A stretch of 64,000 nt of DNA from Casuarina equisetifolia (GCA_028551475.1 CM052356.1:13295884-13359883), one strand, 5' to 3'. Shown: positions 33,480-45,740, counted from the stretch's first letter. Notes: a model not told the origin generated them from the sequence alone. Made by a program: numbers and translations.

Positions 33480-35097
33480 GACTATTTGGATTGAAGGATG
33501 AGCCTAACATGTGCTTTTCCTAATTTGACATGCTTTACACAAAATAGGTGGAGCTCCCAAAGTTATAATTTTCATTCATCAAAGTAGATGAATTAAATTT
33601 TTGTAGTTGGCATGCCCTAATCTAAGGTGCCATTTTTTCAGAATGTTTGTATACGCTAGTGGTGCAATAGGCTTTTACTTTGAATTTATTGAAGTCAAAT
33701 GGAAGAGTTTACAATTAAGGAGTATTGTTCTACTCGTATTAAGGTTCTATACAACATGAAAATCAAGATAATTTTCCTGAGTAAATCATGAGATCGATAA
33801 AAGGTCAACAAGAATTGTAGAGATGGAAAATTTGTTAAGGTGAGAAATATTACCTATAGGTTATAGGTAAAGACTACATGATTTCCCATTATAACTTATT
33901 GAGGCCCAAAGTAAGCCATAAGGTTATTTAGGTTCATTGGGTCTACAGTTATATGATTGGTGGCCCTAGAGTCTAGGTACCAATTTGTCCTGAACTAGGT
34001 TGTAAGAGTTGAGGAAGTGAAACTAGCAGTCATGTGGTATAGGGAGCTGTGCGCTATGTGAGGAGCTTGAGAGGATGGCCCACCAAAGTTAAAAGTTGGG
34101 CTAACTTGGTTGGCTTGGTCATTAGTAGGCCAATTGAAATCATAGAAAACTTGGTTGGCCTATGTAGCAGCAAATGGGAATTGTAGTGGAGCAGGTTGGG
34201 ATCTACACTAGTTTGCATGGTGCCTAGGTGGTTATAGAGTTGGTAGACAATGGCATGACGATGATGAGCTAGCTGTTGGGAGGGATGAAAGCTTAAGTGA
34301 TTTAAGCGTGAGGATAGCTTTGGGGCTGAAATTGAAAGCCTAAAGTTGCATACCCACTATGGGTGTGACTAAAGATTTTGTTGAAGGAGAATGTGGTGGT
34401 TAGGGTGCTTTATTTTATCAGTTCCATGGTGGTTTCTTGGGTAAGGAATAACCCACAAAGTTCTTTAGGGGAGAGAGATGTAATTTGGTTGTGAACTACA
34501 ATGGTTGTCACTAGTGGGGCATATGATTCTCCAAGCCTCTAGAAAAGATAAGTCCAAAACTAATTGTCAAAGATAGATTCCCTAATGGTACCTTGTTAAT
34601 CAACAAGAGTGTTAATTTCTTGTAAAAACTCACTTACCAATCAATGTCCCTTTTGAATTATTTGGAGATGGATTTGTAAGGAGGAAGCATGAGCAAAATT
34701 TTGGGCCTTAAATTTTGTTGCTAGTGCCTTCCAAGTGTCTACTACATGGTCATGTTGTGGGACTGATTGAATTATTACATCAGAGCAAGTGTTGAGGATC
34801 CACCCCAATGTAGTTTGTTCATGAACATGCTAATTGGTATATAATGCTACATTGGTTATATGGGTAATAGAGCCATTATCATTAGTGATTATGGCATACT
34901 TCTTAGGGTAAGGATACAAGCCATCTAAAATAAAGTGAAGTCTACTTGCTCAAGCATAAGGGACAATTCTTACCTTCCAAACGAGGAAGTTATGGACTTC
35001 TAGTCATACTCCAACGATTGTGATTGATGGATTCCCTAATGTGGGAATGGCAGTAGTAGTGAAGGTGGTCACAACATTTTGAATGCTAAAGGACGCC
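33480..35097 (-). pseudogene. Copia gag and protease remnant, minus strand
   Basis: From the minus-strand ATG at 35097 (MASFSIQNVVTTF) the translation resembles the gag of RE1-like copia elements: LHFILDGLYPYP, TTLGWILNTCSD, DTWKALATKFKAQ, then a serine- and glutamine-rich stretch. A protease relic (WYLDSRATNHIT, Gly of the active site changed) lies near 33960. A pre-integrase relic (WHLRLGHANYKNL, then CKACQIRKS) lies near 33480-33640. Stops are frequent. It ends at the LINE A-run; no integrase, RT or LTR was found. It is not of the copia A/B family. Confidence 0.75.
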
Positions 35098-35644
35098 ATT
35101 GACCTAGATCAAAAAATGAAAAAACAAAGGTGTTTTTCACTAGTGGCTAAAATCTAATGCCAAATTAAAGGATAAAATGCTAGGAAAATATGAACAAGAG
35201 CTATAAGATATTGTAAATTGTATTCGTACAATGATCCCTAATTAATAGTGTTATTAAGGCTAGTAGGACATGAAAACAAAGTTGGTACAGTTTAATTTTT
35301 GATTTCATGAGTAATTTGGATTGAGAAAGGTTTTGGGATTTCTTCTATATCTTGTTTTGGTTGATCATAAGAGAATGTTGATTTGAATTTTAAATTTCTT
35401 CCTTCTTTGAGTCATTTACATTCAAGACTTGGCAAGATGATCTTTTGGGTTGGTGAATGTTTTTCTAGCACCATTAGGTTTGTTCAAGGTAATTGATGAA
35501 TAAGAATCTATGTGGTTGACTTGGCCTTTGTTCTTGATGTGGTTAAGTGGTGTGATGCGGCACTAGTAGTCTTGAAGTGCTTGACATGGTTAGACTCCTT
35601 TAATACGTAATAACAAAGGAATAACTTGTAATCTTTCCTCAATG
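35098..35644. other. AT-rich stretch without recognisable gene
   Basis: It lies upstream of the minus-strand copia gag and may be the leader and LTR of that element, but I could not identify LTR ends or a clear primer site. CTAATGCCA near 35155 is only vaguely like one. Confidence 0.4.
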
Positions 35645-36660
35645 ATAAGGAGAGTTGTTGCACAAGGAGACAAGGAGAAAAAGGATGAACATGGAGAGCC
35701 TGATGCTTGTTGTGTGGCAAAATCATAATATCAAGATCAATAGAGTCAAGATGGGTTTGGGCTTTGAATGATTGTTATTAGATTTTATTGTTATTGGGTT
35801 TTCTAAATAATTAGAAAACCTAATCATATTAGGAGTTCAAAGCCTAATTAAATTAGGAGTTCAAAACCTAATTAAATTAAGAGTTCAAAACCCAATTATT
35901 TTAGATCTCTAAAACCCAATTCTACTAGGATGAGAGTAGGTCTAAACCTAAACCCTATTTAAGAGAAGAGAAGAGGCAAAAGGAGGGGGAGGAGGAAATT
36001 GAGCACAACTCAAGAAAGAGGCCAAGAATTCAAGGTTTTCTTGAAGAGAAGACAAAAAGGGTGACAAACTTCTTGTTCTTGGATTCAAGATGCCTTCTTT
36101 ATTTCTTATTACCATTCTTCCTCATTATTTCTTTATGTTTTAGTTTATTTTTGTTAGAGCTACGATGTAACCTAATTATGATGGTATGAATCTTATGATT
36201 ATTATGTTTTGTAAGATATTTTATTTATGTGAAGTTACATATTACGGAGTTTAATGCTTTTAAGTGATTAGCTACCACTTAGATGACTTAATTTGCATGT
36301 TAGAGACCGACAGGAAATAGCATGCAGTTGCTTCTTGTAATATGCAACCATAGATTAAATATGGATAGACATATACCATATTATTTGTGTGGCTTTCGGT
36401 GCAAACTGGGAATGTTCATAGATCCTAATGCATTTGGTTTGTTTCAATTCACATATAGAGATATAGTGAATTAATGAACTAAGTAGGTTTGCTATACCTA
36501 CACATAGGATATTAAATAAATTAGGAAGTTCCGCCATCACATAGATATTGTCTTTCTTGCAAGCATAAATAATCAATATTAATACCTAGTAATTATGGTA
36601 AATCGGATGCTCTAACATATTTCTTGTATTTAATTTTCTTAGACTTAGTTAGTTAATCTG
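35645..36660 (+). repeat. Athila 2-subfamily LTR fragment, + orientation
   Basis: It matches the reverse complement of 30807-32080 (solo LTR) from about the ACAAGGAGAC block to GTTAGTTAATCT. Roughly the outer 120-160 bases are missing at each side, including both terminal dinucleotides. No internal sequence adjoins. At 36660 it abuts chromovirus LTR sequence. Confidence 0.85.
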
Positions 36661-37080
36661 TAAGGCTAGTGAAATGAGGTTTGTACGGAGAGAAAGTGAA
36701 AAAGTTTTTGAGAGAATAAGAAGAATGGTGTAGATAGTGTATGAGTAGAATGATCCCTAAGACCTTTTTATGTAGGTGTTCACACCCACTTGCCTATTGA
36801 ATACATGATCAGTTACACATAACTATTAATATGTAACCGTTACAAAAAAATTACAAGACAACCAACATTTAAGAAAAACATTATCACATTGAAAATTAAA
36901 ACAAATCCATAAAAGGAAACAAAGGGAAAATGATGCACCACCTATAACACCAATACAAGGAAACTAGATGGGCTAAACTTGTACTTGAATGGCCAACCCA
37001 TCGCCCTATACTACTAGTCCAAAACATAGGAGCTCAACTTGTACTTAACCAGCTACTCCCATACTACCAATGTGGAACAA
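36661..37080 (-). repeat. Chromovirus-type LTR fragment, minus strand
   Basis: On the minus strand it starts TGTTCCACATTGG at 37080, has two copies of the roughly 60-base unit seen at 30313-30500, and runs to a TATA-like CTACATAAAAAGG near 36760-36772. It stops at 36661 against the Athila LTR fragment. It is diverged from the LTR at 30313, so it comes from a different insertion of the same family. Confidence 0.7.
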
Positions 37081-37204
37081 TAATCTCTCGTTGCTGTACA
37101 AAATCTAAATATAGAGCCATGACAACCACTTCATGGAAGATAATTTGGTTACTAGGTTTGCTTGATGATTTAGAAGTATCATGCTTGACACTTGTTTTTT
37201 CTAT

Positions 37205-37894
37205 TTTGTGATAATGAATCTACCTTGAAAATAGTAATGAATCTACCTTGAATATAGTAATGAATCCTATAGTCCATGAGAAGACCAAATGTATAGAGAT
37301 TGATTGCCATTTATGTGAAAAGATTGCACAAAGAATTATTCGGACTTCCATTTTACAAGGAACAACGGCTTATTTGTTTACCAAAGCTTTTGGCATATGA
37401 TAGTAGTACTTTCATCTTGGCAAGTAGGAAACTGTCACGACCTTAGGCTTGGGATCATGCTCTTAGAACCCAAAGTAGCACCGATGAACACAAAATACTG
37501 AACTATATTGAAACTCAAGTAGAATAACAACTTAAGGAAGAAAGCAATATGTAACTTATCAAGATTGAGAACCTAAAGCTTCCTTAATTATGAAGGCTAA
37601 GCCAAGGTTTCAACCTTTTCAATAAGTGTTTCCCTACTTTTCCCTCTAGCTCCTTATTTATAGCATAATTTTTAGCCTAGTATGATTGGATTTTGGATTC
37701 CCAAAACAATTGGGTTTCAAAGTTCTAAATCAATTGGGCCTTGGACATCTTCCAAAATTACTCAATCTTCTTAATTAAAACAATCTAAAATATAACAAAA
37801 CCAATTGGGATTAAATCTTTTATTTAGCATACCCTAAGCATCCCCTAGGCCTTATAGAAACTTTTGATTTATAAGAAGCACTAGCTTGAGGGGG
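37205..37894 (+). pseudogene. Copia RNase H tail, split by a solo LTR
   Basis: In + frame 37250-37420 gives VHEKTKCIEIDCHL and YLFTKAFG, the conserved end of copia RNase H. After the solo LTR (37433-37856) the frame resumes with TFDL and ends in GGV before a polypurine run TTGAGGGGG at 37886-37894. Two stops are present. An LTR-like start TGTTAAAAG follows at 37895. Only this 3' tail of the element remains. Confidence 0.65.
37433..37856 (-). mobile_element. Solo LTR of 424 bp with GAAAC duplication
   Basis: It begins TGTCACGACC and ends GGCCTTATA on the + strand. GAAAC flanks it at 37428-37432 and 37857-37861. A minus-strand TATA-like GCTATAAATAAGG lies near 37647-37663, so I orient it minus. 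Removing it joins the copia RNase H tail in register. The right terminal CA has become TA. No other copy is present in the window. Confidence 0.75.
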
Positions 37895-38100
37895 TGTTAA
37901 AAGTAATGCTACCACCATGAGAAGCCTTTATTATCCAATGGTTACTAGGACGATAGGGAGCATACTATTGTACATTAGTTATTGTATATTTCATTCTTTA
38001 TTGTATATTATTCTATTCATTCGTTAGTTTTAGTTCTTGTAATCGATGAAGAAAACAAAACCATTCTGAAGGCATGTACATTTAATCCTCTGATAATACA
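37895..38100 (+). repeat. Probable copia 3' LTR
   Basis: It follows directly on a polypurine run and starts TGTTAAAAGTAATGC. The right end is not fixed, since no partner LTR exists in the window; 38100 is approximate. The 38101-38267 stretch is the 3' flank of the kinase pseudogene. Confidence 0.5.
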
Positions 38101-39262
38101 GTTCAACTAAGTTGTTATGCAAACCATGTTTGTCAAGAGTTGCTTATAAGGTCCAGCGCCTGAAGGTGATTCCTATGGCGAATTGGAGCTTGAGCAAGGT
38201 TACACTGATGCTAGCTTATTTTGCCCCACCTAGTGTGATTAATGCTAGACTTTCCACTAAATTTTGTCTACTTTGTATTCATTTTGATGGCATTGACCTT
38301 TTCCAATTCTTTCAATACTTGCTTCATTGATGGCCAAAGTTTTAAGTCGGATGCCAAACATTTTAGTATCAGCTGGGCTACTTGGAATGCACCCTTTAAT
38401 GGGTAACGCTCACCCATTCTTGGGTCCATTATTTTTTTTCAGTTTCTTCATGTGAGACAGATACAGTTCGGCATAGTCAACCAACAACTGAAGACCACCA
38501 GACCTACTAAGGTCGAACCCCCTTTGCCCTATTAACATTTCCAACAGCATAACGCCGAAACCATAGACATCACTTCTTACGTACAAATGACCTGTAGATC
38601 AGGATGTCATTGTTTATCTTTTACTCTAGTTTGTACCCAGAATAATTATTTTCAAATCACATATTAGATTTTTGATATTACCTGAAACCATATATTCCAG
38701 AGCTGCATAACCATAGGTGCCCATAATACGCGTTGTCACGTGCGACTTGCCATTGATGGGGCCCAACTTTGTAAGTCCAAAATCTGATAGCTTTACATTG
38801 TAGTGCTGAAATGAGAAGTTCCAGAAATAAGCAAAGAAATTAGTATATATGGTATCAAAAATGTTCCAATGGCTTGAGATCGTAAAGAGCTTTACCCTAT
38901 CTAGCAATATGTTCGAAGGCTTGAAATCCCTATAGATTACAAACTTTTAAGATGTATGCAGGAGAAAAAGCCCTTGAGTGGCCCTTATTGCCATTTTCGG
39001 CTTCATGTCCCATGGAAGTGGCTCTGAAGCTCCCTCTAACCAAATTAGCAAAGAGTTAACCAAATAAGACAACCTTTTTTTTTCTTTTTTTCTTTTTTAG
39101 CGCTTTTAAGCTCGGTTTTTTCTTACTTTTGAACATGTAGTTTTCCAAGCTCCCCTTCTGCGTGTACTTGTATACAAGCAGGTATTCTTTGTCTTCCAAA
39201 CAATAGCCAAGAAGCCTTACAAAGTTGGGGTGGGAGAACTTCCCCAGGAAGTTCACTTCCGC

Positions 39263-39792
39263 CTTTACCCAGAGATACACTTTGTCAAATAATCTTAACT
39301 GTATTTATTGTATTTCTGGTACCAAAACTTTATCTTGTTATCATAAATTTGTTAATTATTACTAATCTCAATCACTTTTCAATTTTCCTTCTTTGAGTAG
39401 AGGGTGTGAGTGCAAATGTGAAGTTGTAAGTGAATAACAAAGAACTAAGGGAAAATAAAAATAAAAAATAAAAATCCTTGGTCTATAATATTCTAAAATA
39501 TAGAAGTTATCATTATGATCCCAATAACAAACACATGGAACATTCAGGAGAAGTTGAACGTTCTGATACGGCGGTGTTAAACAAATCTCATGTAAAACCA
39601 CAAACTTCAAGTACTTAGCCTTTCATTATTGCCACCATATGCATATATTGACCAAATATTAACCAAGCCTTGTTACCATTCACGGTGCTAAAGCTTATTT
39701 GGCCAACTAAGAAGTTTCAAGAAAAAGATGTCCTAGTGGCTCTGCCAATTATAAGTTGGAAATGACTTTTGGGATCCACAAATGCTTTTCTT
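39263..39792 (-). other. Kinase intron, 3' part
   Basis: This is the downstream part (in gene sense) of the intron carrying copia B. Its acceptor AG is at 39263-39264, and the upstream part is 48512-48594 with GT at 48593-48594. Without copia B the intron would be about 0.6 kb. Nothing else is recognisable in it. Confidence 0.75.
39788..39792. repeat. Target-site duplication of copia B, left copy
   Basis: TTCTT is repeated at 48507-48511. Confidence 0.92.
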
Positions 39793-40515
39793 TGTTGGGT
39801 TTTATGGCCTAACAAGAAGGGGGGTTGAATTGTTATTGTACCAAAAATTGTTTCTTTCTAAAAATTTAATCAATTACTTTAACAACTTGTATAATAATAT
39901 GCAATCAAACAGAAATATGTAATCAAAGAAAGAACAAGAGAATCAACACCCAATTTACCACGGTGGTTTGGCACTCTATCTTAGAGTCCTACGTCCACCC
40001 TCTTCTTCTTCAATCAAACTGATTGAAGTCCCCTTTACTCAATCTGATTCAGAGAACACGTTCTCCCTAATCCAACTAATCCCTTCTCAAAGGAATTACC
40101 AAGTCCGAATACAGATAGTGATCAAAAGATCATATATAATAGTAAATCCCCAAATAATATGTCAATGTATGGGATATTGCTGATCAAAGGAGCTATTCAA
40201 ACAAATATATCAAGATACAAAGCTCCTATTACGAAATCCCCAATTTAGTGAAATTAGGGTTTCAGATTTTCCTCAAGATTTATGTGCAGAGAATGTTTAT
40301 AAGTGAAATCAGCAAATAAATAATGTTATACAAACTATAATTGATGATATTATCAAAGATTGAACCAAATAATGGAATATCACTGAGAGCTTGTAAACCA
40401 CCGAATGATGTATGATCTCGAATCAAATGGTAAGTAAGCTGAGTAGATTATCTTCACAAAGAAAATGCTTCAAATAGATGTTCCTCATTAATCAAAAACC
40501 TTCACGAACACATCT

Positions 40516-40526
40516 CCTTTAAATAG
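40516..40526 (-). promoter_or_regulatory. TATA box of copia B LTR
   Basis: Minus-strand CTATTTAAAGG; the same motif is at 47579-47589 in the 5' LTR, which is the copy that would drive transcription. Confidence 0.55.
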
Positions 40527-40807
40527 AAGCAAATCTAGGGTTTTCTTTTTGAGTCAAACCTGAACCATAAGCTTCTATCTGTTGGGAATAGTAGACTGTC
40601 CATTAAATTAGCCTCATTTCAACCTTTTGATTGAAAATCCAACCGTTCTAACAACCTGTCTCCTCCAAATTCATCCCGTTGAAGCTTCAGCATTTGAGAG
40701 AGACGAAGGCAGCGTCGGGGTGAGAATGACGTGACTAGGGCATGACCCCTTGAGAGATAAGTGTCTCTTATGTGCCCTTAAGTGAGACGATGTCGTAGCC
40801 AGCAAGT

Positions 40808-40917
40808 GTATCAAGGAAGCTTTTGATGTGATCAAGACGACACCGTAATGGAAGTCTCTGATAATGATCAATACGACACCGTAATAGGAAGCCTCTAATA
40901 ATAATCAATGCGACATC
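40808..40917. repeat. 37-bp tandem repeat, three units
   Basis: Units start at 40808, 40845 and 40881 (37, 36 and 37 bases), each ending near CGACACC or CGACATC. The partner array is 47871-47980. They sit in U3 upstream of the TATA box. Confidence 0.85.
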
Positions 40918-41443
40918 GTAATAAGAATGGGATCAGGCAGGCTGACGTGAACTTGGGCCGCACCTATGTTCTCACAGTCCAACAACAAAAGTCCAATCCA
41001 GTAATACTATATATTTAGCATGTATACCCAGTCCAATATCAACACGGTCCAATATCAATACTCAGTCTAATATCAATGCATTTATAATGTGTTGCATATA
41101 TTGAACTTAAGCTCATATATTGTTTCTACAATTTCACCAAACCAAGTATCATATTCCTAAAATATATTCAAGAATATTTCATATTTCTTGAAGAAATATT
41201 TAAATAAATAATATATTTAAATAATCAACATTTATTTGAATATATGTAACAAATACTTTAAGAGTATATTTTATGAGAGAATGTAGGAACCCGATTACTT
41301 TATAATATCATTAATTGATATTATAATTTGTACACCTTTTGCTTCTTATAGTTTTGATTTTTGAACATTTAGAAAAACATAATTTGAGAATTGATATTTA
41401 CAAGAAAATATTTTCAGTCACAACAAAACCTTATTTTCCAACA

Positions 41444-41456
41444 AGCTCCCCCTTTT
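41444..41456 (-). other. Copia B polypurine tract
   Basis: Minus-strand AAAAAGGGGGAGC directly precedes the 3' LTR. The stretch 41457-41930 beyond it is untranslated and shows no gene. Confidence 0.8.
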
Positions 41457-41929
41457 TGATGATGACAAAATATATTTCAATAGTATTACACATGTCATCA
41501 AATATCAATTATGTTTTTCAAAAAGAACACAACTCATCATTGCATCATAGATACATTTTTATGATCAAACACATGTCTCCTATACATGTGACTAGCAGAT
41601 TTTGAAAGTTTGTATAGAACATGCAGAAATTTTGGTTAAACAGGGGTGATATGTATATGTATCCCACATTCTGCATTGATAGTCAGAAATGAGACTTCAC
41701 ATGTGCACACTATTCTCTCCCTTTTTTTGTCATTAGCAAAAAGAATAATTATGCAAGTAAGCAGGACAAGATACAGTAACAAAAAAATGAGTAGGCAGCA
41801 ACGAAATAGAGAGAAAGGTAGGGTACTGACTGGAGGTAGTATAAGTGAAGGTAAAGCCGCTCCCCCTCAAACCGAGCAGTTTGAAGAACAGTGAAAGAAT
41901 AGAGAGATAGCAGTAATAGATAGTTTAAA

Positions 41930-43365
41930 GATTTTCAGGAAGTAACATTCCAAGTTCTCATCTAAGAGTATAAAATCTATCATTTGATAAAGGTTTGGTT
42001 AAGATATCAGCAATTTGCTAGTTAGTACTCACAAATTCAAGCACAACATCACCTTTTTTAACATGATCCTGAATGAAATGATGTCTAATTTCTATGTGCT
42101 TTGTTTTAGAGTGCTGGATAGGATTCCTAGTGAGATTTATGGTACTTGTGTTATTACATTTTAGTGAAACTTTATGTGATAAGATTCCATAATCCTCTAA
42201 CTATTGTTTCATCCATAAGATTTAAGCACAACTATTAGTAATAGCAATATATTCTGCTTCAGTGGAAGAGAGAGCTACATAATTTTGTCTCTTTGAGTGC
42301 TAAGAAATAAGCATATTTCCAAGATAGTGACATTCACCACTCGTACTTTTCCTATCTAGTTTGCAGCCAGCATAATCAAAGTCACTAAATGCATGCAAAT
42401 CTAGAGTTGTCTCTAGGGTACCAGATTCCTAGGGAAACCATGTCTCTAAGATATCTAAATATCCTTTTAACAGCAACTAGATGTTGTTCTTTAAGATTGA
42501 ATTGATATCTAGCACATAGACCTACACTAAACATGATATCCGGTCTAGATGCAGTCAAGTATAGTAAGGAGCCAATCATGCCACGATACAATTTCATGTC
42601 TACACTAATTCCATCTATATCATTAGATAATGATAGAGAAGTGCTCATTGGTGTGTTCATTGGTTTAGAATCATGCATCTTGTATTTCTTAAGCAATTCA
42701 TTTGTATATTTGGTTTGACTTATAAAGGTCCTTTTGTTGGTTTGTTTGATTTGCAATCCAAGAAAGTATGTTAATTCACCCATCATGCTCATTTCAAATT
42801 CACTTTGCATGCATGCAGCAAATTCTTTACATAATTCAGAATTAGTAGAACCAAACACGATATCATCAACATATATTTGAACAATTAAAATTTCTTTTCC
42901 TTTGTTCTTTATAAATAATGTGTTATCCACTTTTCCTTTTCTGAAATCATGATTGATTAAGAATGAACTTAATTTATCATACCAAGCCCATGGAGCTTGT
43001 TTCAAACCATATAAAGCTTTTGATAATTTAAAGACTTGATTTGAATAAATTGGATCTTCAAATCTAGGTGGTTTTTCAACATATACTTCTTCTTTTATAA
43101 TACCATTCAAAAATGCACTTTTAACATCCATTTGAAATAAGGTAAAGTTCATACAGCAAGCAAATGCAAGTAAGATCTGAATAACTTCCAATCTAGCTAC
43201 AGGTGCAAATGTTTCTTCATAGTCAATTCCTTCTTCTTGACTATATCCTTGCTCCACTAATCTAGCCTTATTTCTAGTGATGGTACCATTTTCATCTAGT
43301 TTGTTCCGAAATACCCATTTTGTACCTATGATCGGATGATCCTTTGGTTTAAGAACTAGGTTCAA
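41930..43365 (-). pseudogene. pol: Copia B reverse transcriptase and RNase H, broken
   Basis: RT (43365 to about 42430): [65 protein letters not shown] and the catalytic [13 protein letters not shown]. RNase H follows after a frameshift near 42400, with DFDYAGCKLDRKSTSG, ALSSTEAEYIAI and ADILTKPLS close to 41960. A stop (43366-43368) separates RT from the integrase tail in the same frame. The RT stretch alone is open for 326 codons and keeps its active-site residues, so most of the damage is at joints. Confidence 0.92.
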
Positions 43366-43368
43366 GAC

Positions 43369-44502
43369 CTAGCTTCTTTCAAACTGATTCAATTCTTCTT
43401 GCATAGCAAGAAGCCAGTTTTCATCCTCAAGAGCTTCATTTACTTTCTTAGGCTCTACTTGAGATAAAAAGGCTTGATGTTCACATGTGTTGTGAACCCG
43501 AGACCTTGTGCTTACTCTAACATTTGGATCACCTATAATGTGATCGTGATTTACTTCATTCCTAGCTCTAGGGAAGGAGGGTTCTCTACTTTCAGACTCC
43601 CCCTCAACTTCAGCCCTATTTGGAATGCTTTTAGTTCCACCATTTGCTTCAATCTCTAGAATGCCTTGGCATTCATCCTCAAACTTAACATGAATTGACT
43701 CTTCTACAACTAAAGTGCATTTATTAAATATTCTATATGCTTTACTTGTGTGAGAGTATCCAAGAAATATTCCTTCATCACTTTTAGAATCAAATTTTCC
43801 AAATGATTCCTTTCCGTGATTCAAGATAAAACATTTACTTCCAAAAACATGAAAATATGAAATGTTTGGTTTTCTTTCAAAGAATAACTCAAAGGGTGTC
43901 TTTTTTAAAATAGGTCTTATTAATGCACGGTTTGAAAAATAGCAGGCTATGTTTATAGCTTCTCCCCAAAAGTGTTTTGGAAGATTGTATTCACACATCA
44001 TGGTTCTAGCCATCTCTTAAAGTATTCTATTTTTCCTTTCAACAACACCATTTTGTTGTGGTGTTCTAGGAACTGAAAAGTTGTGTGAAATACCATTTTT
44101 TGAACAAAATTTTTCAAAAAGTTGGTTTTCAAATTCTCCACCATGATCCGTCCTTATTTTTACAATTGAAAAACCTTTTTCATTTTGAATCATTTTACAA
44201 AATTCAGCAAACTTTTCAAATGCTTCGTCTTTCCTAGCAAGCATATATGTCCATGTGAATCTAGAATAGTCGTCTATAATAATTAAGACATATTGTTTAC
44301 CATTCAATGTTGTTGTTCTCATAGGATCGAAAAGGTCCATGTGCAGTATTTCTAATGGTCTAGATGTGCTCACCACAAGCTTCGATTTGAATCTACTTTG
44401 TATGTGTTTGCCCTTAATGCATGCTTCACATATTCTATCATTGTTGAATTCTAGAGAAGGAAGACCTTTTACTAAATTGTACTTATACAATTTTTCTATC
44501 AA
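43369..44502 (-). pseudogene. pol: Copia B integrase, one internal stop
   Basis: The pre-integrase tail (LVKGLPSLEFN, then CEACIKGKH) leads into a DDE core: Asp in LHMDLFDPM, Asp in IRTDHGGEF, Glu in QQNGVVERKNRIL. The catalytic residues are all present. A TAA at 44014-44016 follows the Glu; copia A has an open Gln codon (CAA) there. The rest includes EYNLPKHFWGEAINIACY and HVFGSKCFILNHGKES. The segment between integrase and RT (43370-43650) is variable and acidic. Confidence 0.9.
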
Positions 44503-44504
44503 TC

Positions 44505-44940
44505 CTAGACCCGCATGTCTAGCTTTCTATGCCACAACCAAGCATCAATATTTCTATTTATAGCCAAACATGTTTGTTCAACATTCATCTTGCTCAAATC
44601 AAGCACATAGATACTGTCTTTCCTTTTTCCAATAATTTTATGGTCAACATACTTAACAAGACAACTTTCTTTTCCAAATTTTATTCTGAATCCTTTATCA
44701 CACAATTGACTTATGCTAAGTAAGTTAAATTTTAGCTCATGTACAAACAACACTTCAGATATGAGTAGGGTGTCAGAGTTACCTATTGTTCCCATTCCTC
44801 TTATTCTTCCTTTGGAGTTATCTCTAAAAGATACCGTACCTCCATTTTTTAACTCAAGCATTGAGAAGAGATCCTTCATCCCAGTCATGTGTCAAGAGCA
44901 TCCACTGTCCAAAATCCACATGTTCTTGAGCTTTTTGTTC
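44505..44940 (-). pseudogene. pol: Copia B protease and pre-integrase region, broken
   Basis: The minus-strand protease begins WILDSGCS with catalytic Asp-Ser-Gly near 44900-44915, then a TGA at 44892-44894, then HMTGMKDLFSMLEL and FNLLSISQLCDKG, ending in WHRKL. A one-base loss near 44520 throws the frame off just inside the pre-integrase His/Cys region. Retropepsin would cut the copia polyprotein. The matching segment of copia A has been replaced by an LTR fragment. Confidence 0.85.
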
Positions 44941-45740
44941 CTTATCCGTGCCTTCATATCTTGCAGAAACAAATTTAATTGTTGGAGTGCTCGGTACCCT
45001 TTTTACTTTGGGTCCATGCGTGTTAGTTGGACTTAGATTTTTGTCATTCTTAGGTAACCAAAGTTTCTTTACTTTGTAAGCCTTTCTAAGTCTTATGGGA
45101 CATTTATCAAAATCATGACCAAAATAACTGCAGAAAGAGCATTTATTTTTATGCAGCGGAATTGAACATTCTCTTTCCTTAAAGAAATGAGTAAATGATT
45201 CTGATTTATCATTTAATTTATACCCTAGTCCTGCCTTATCATATATACCTCTTTGAGAGTTTAGAATTTTGTCTAACACGCAACTACCATTTGTAAATTT
45301 CTGTAACAGCAAGTTACTTGCATCAAATTTTGATTTCAAGTCACAGTTTTCTTTTTCTAGTTCACGAATTCTATTTCTAAGATTTTCAACACATACATGT
45401 GAATTATTTTCTGCGTGTATTTCAATATCAGAAGATGCACTAACACCACAGAAAGTTTTTGTTCCTAAATGTATGTTTTCAGATTTTCCTTGTTTTTCAT
45501 ACATATCATTCATACAACATCATACTTCATATATGCATTGGCAGAAATAACAATGTCATCATTCAAAGAGATCACGACATTTTTCTTTTCAGTTTGATCT
45601 TTACATGCAATAGGTTCTGTACTTTGTTTGTCAATACAATCAATCTTTTGTATAGAAGTCAAATGTTCCTGTTTTTCAAATTTATTTTTTACTTTTTACT
45701 TTTTGTATTTATCTTTTAATTTATTTGTTTATTCAACTAG
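44854..45740 (-). pseudogene. gag: Copia B gag C-terminal part with intact zinc knuckle
   Basis: The open stretch 45513-44854 has a coiled-coil-like segment (NLRNRIRELEKENCDLKSKF), a conserved VLDKILNSQRGIYDKAGLGY, and a perfect CX2CX4HX4C knuckle: residues Cys125, Cys128, His133 and Cys138 of that stretch, followed by a basic region KAYKVKKLWLPK. It would bind element RNA. Before it (45514-45740) is a Lys-rich linker with stops. It overlaps the protease start in another frame, so a frameshift lies near 44920. Confidence 0.8.

Larger units (their letters stand above)
39793..41443 (-). repeat. Copia B 3' LTR (left)
   Basis: It runs TGTTGGGTTTTATGG to TTTTCCAACA and pairs with 46857-48506. It contains three units of the 37-bp tandem repeat (40808-40917) and a minus-strand TATA box (40516-40526). 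Confidence 0.95.
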
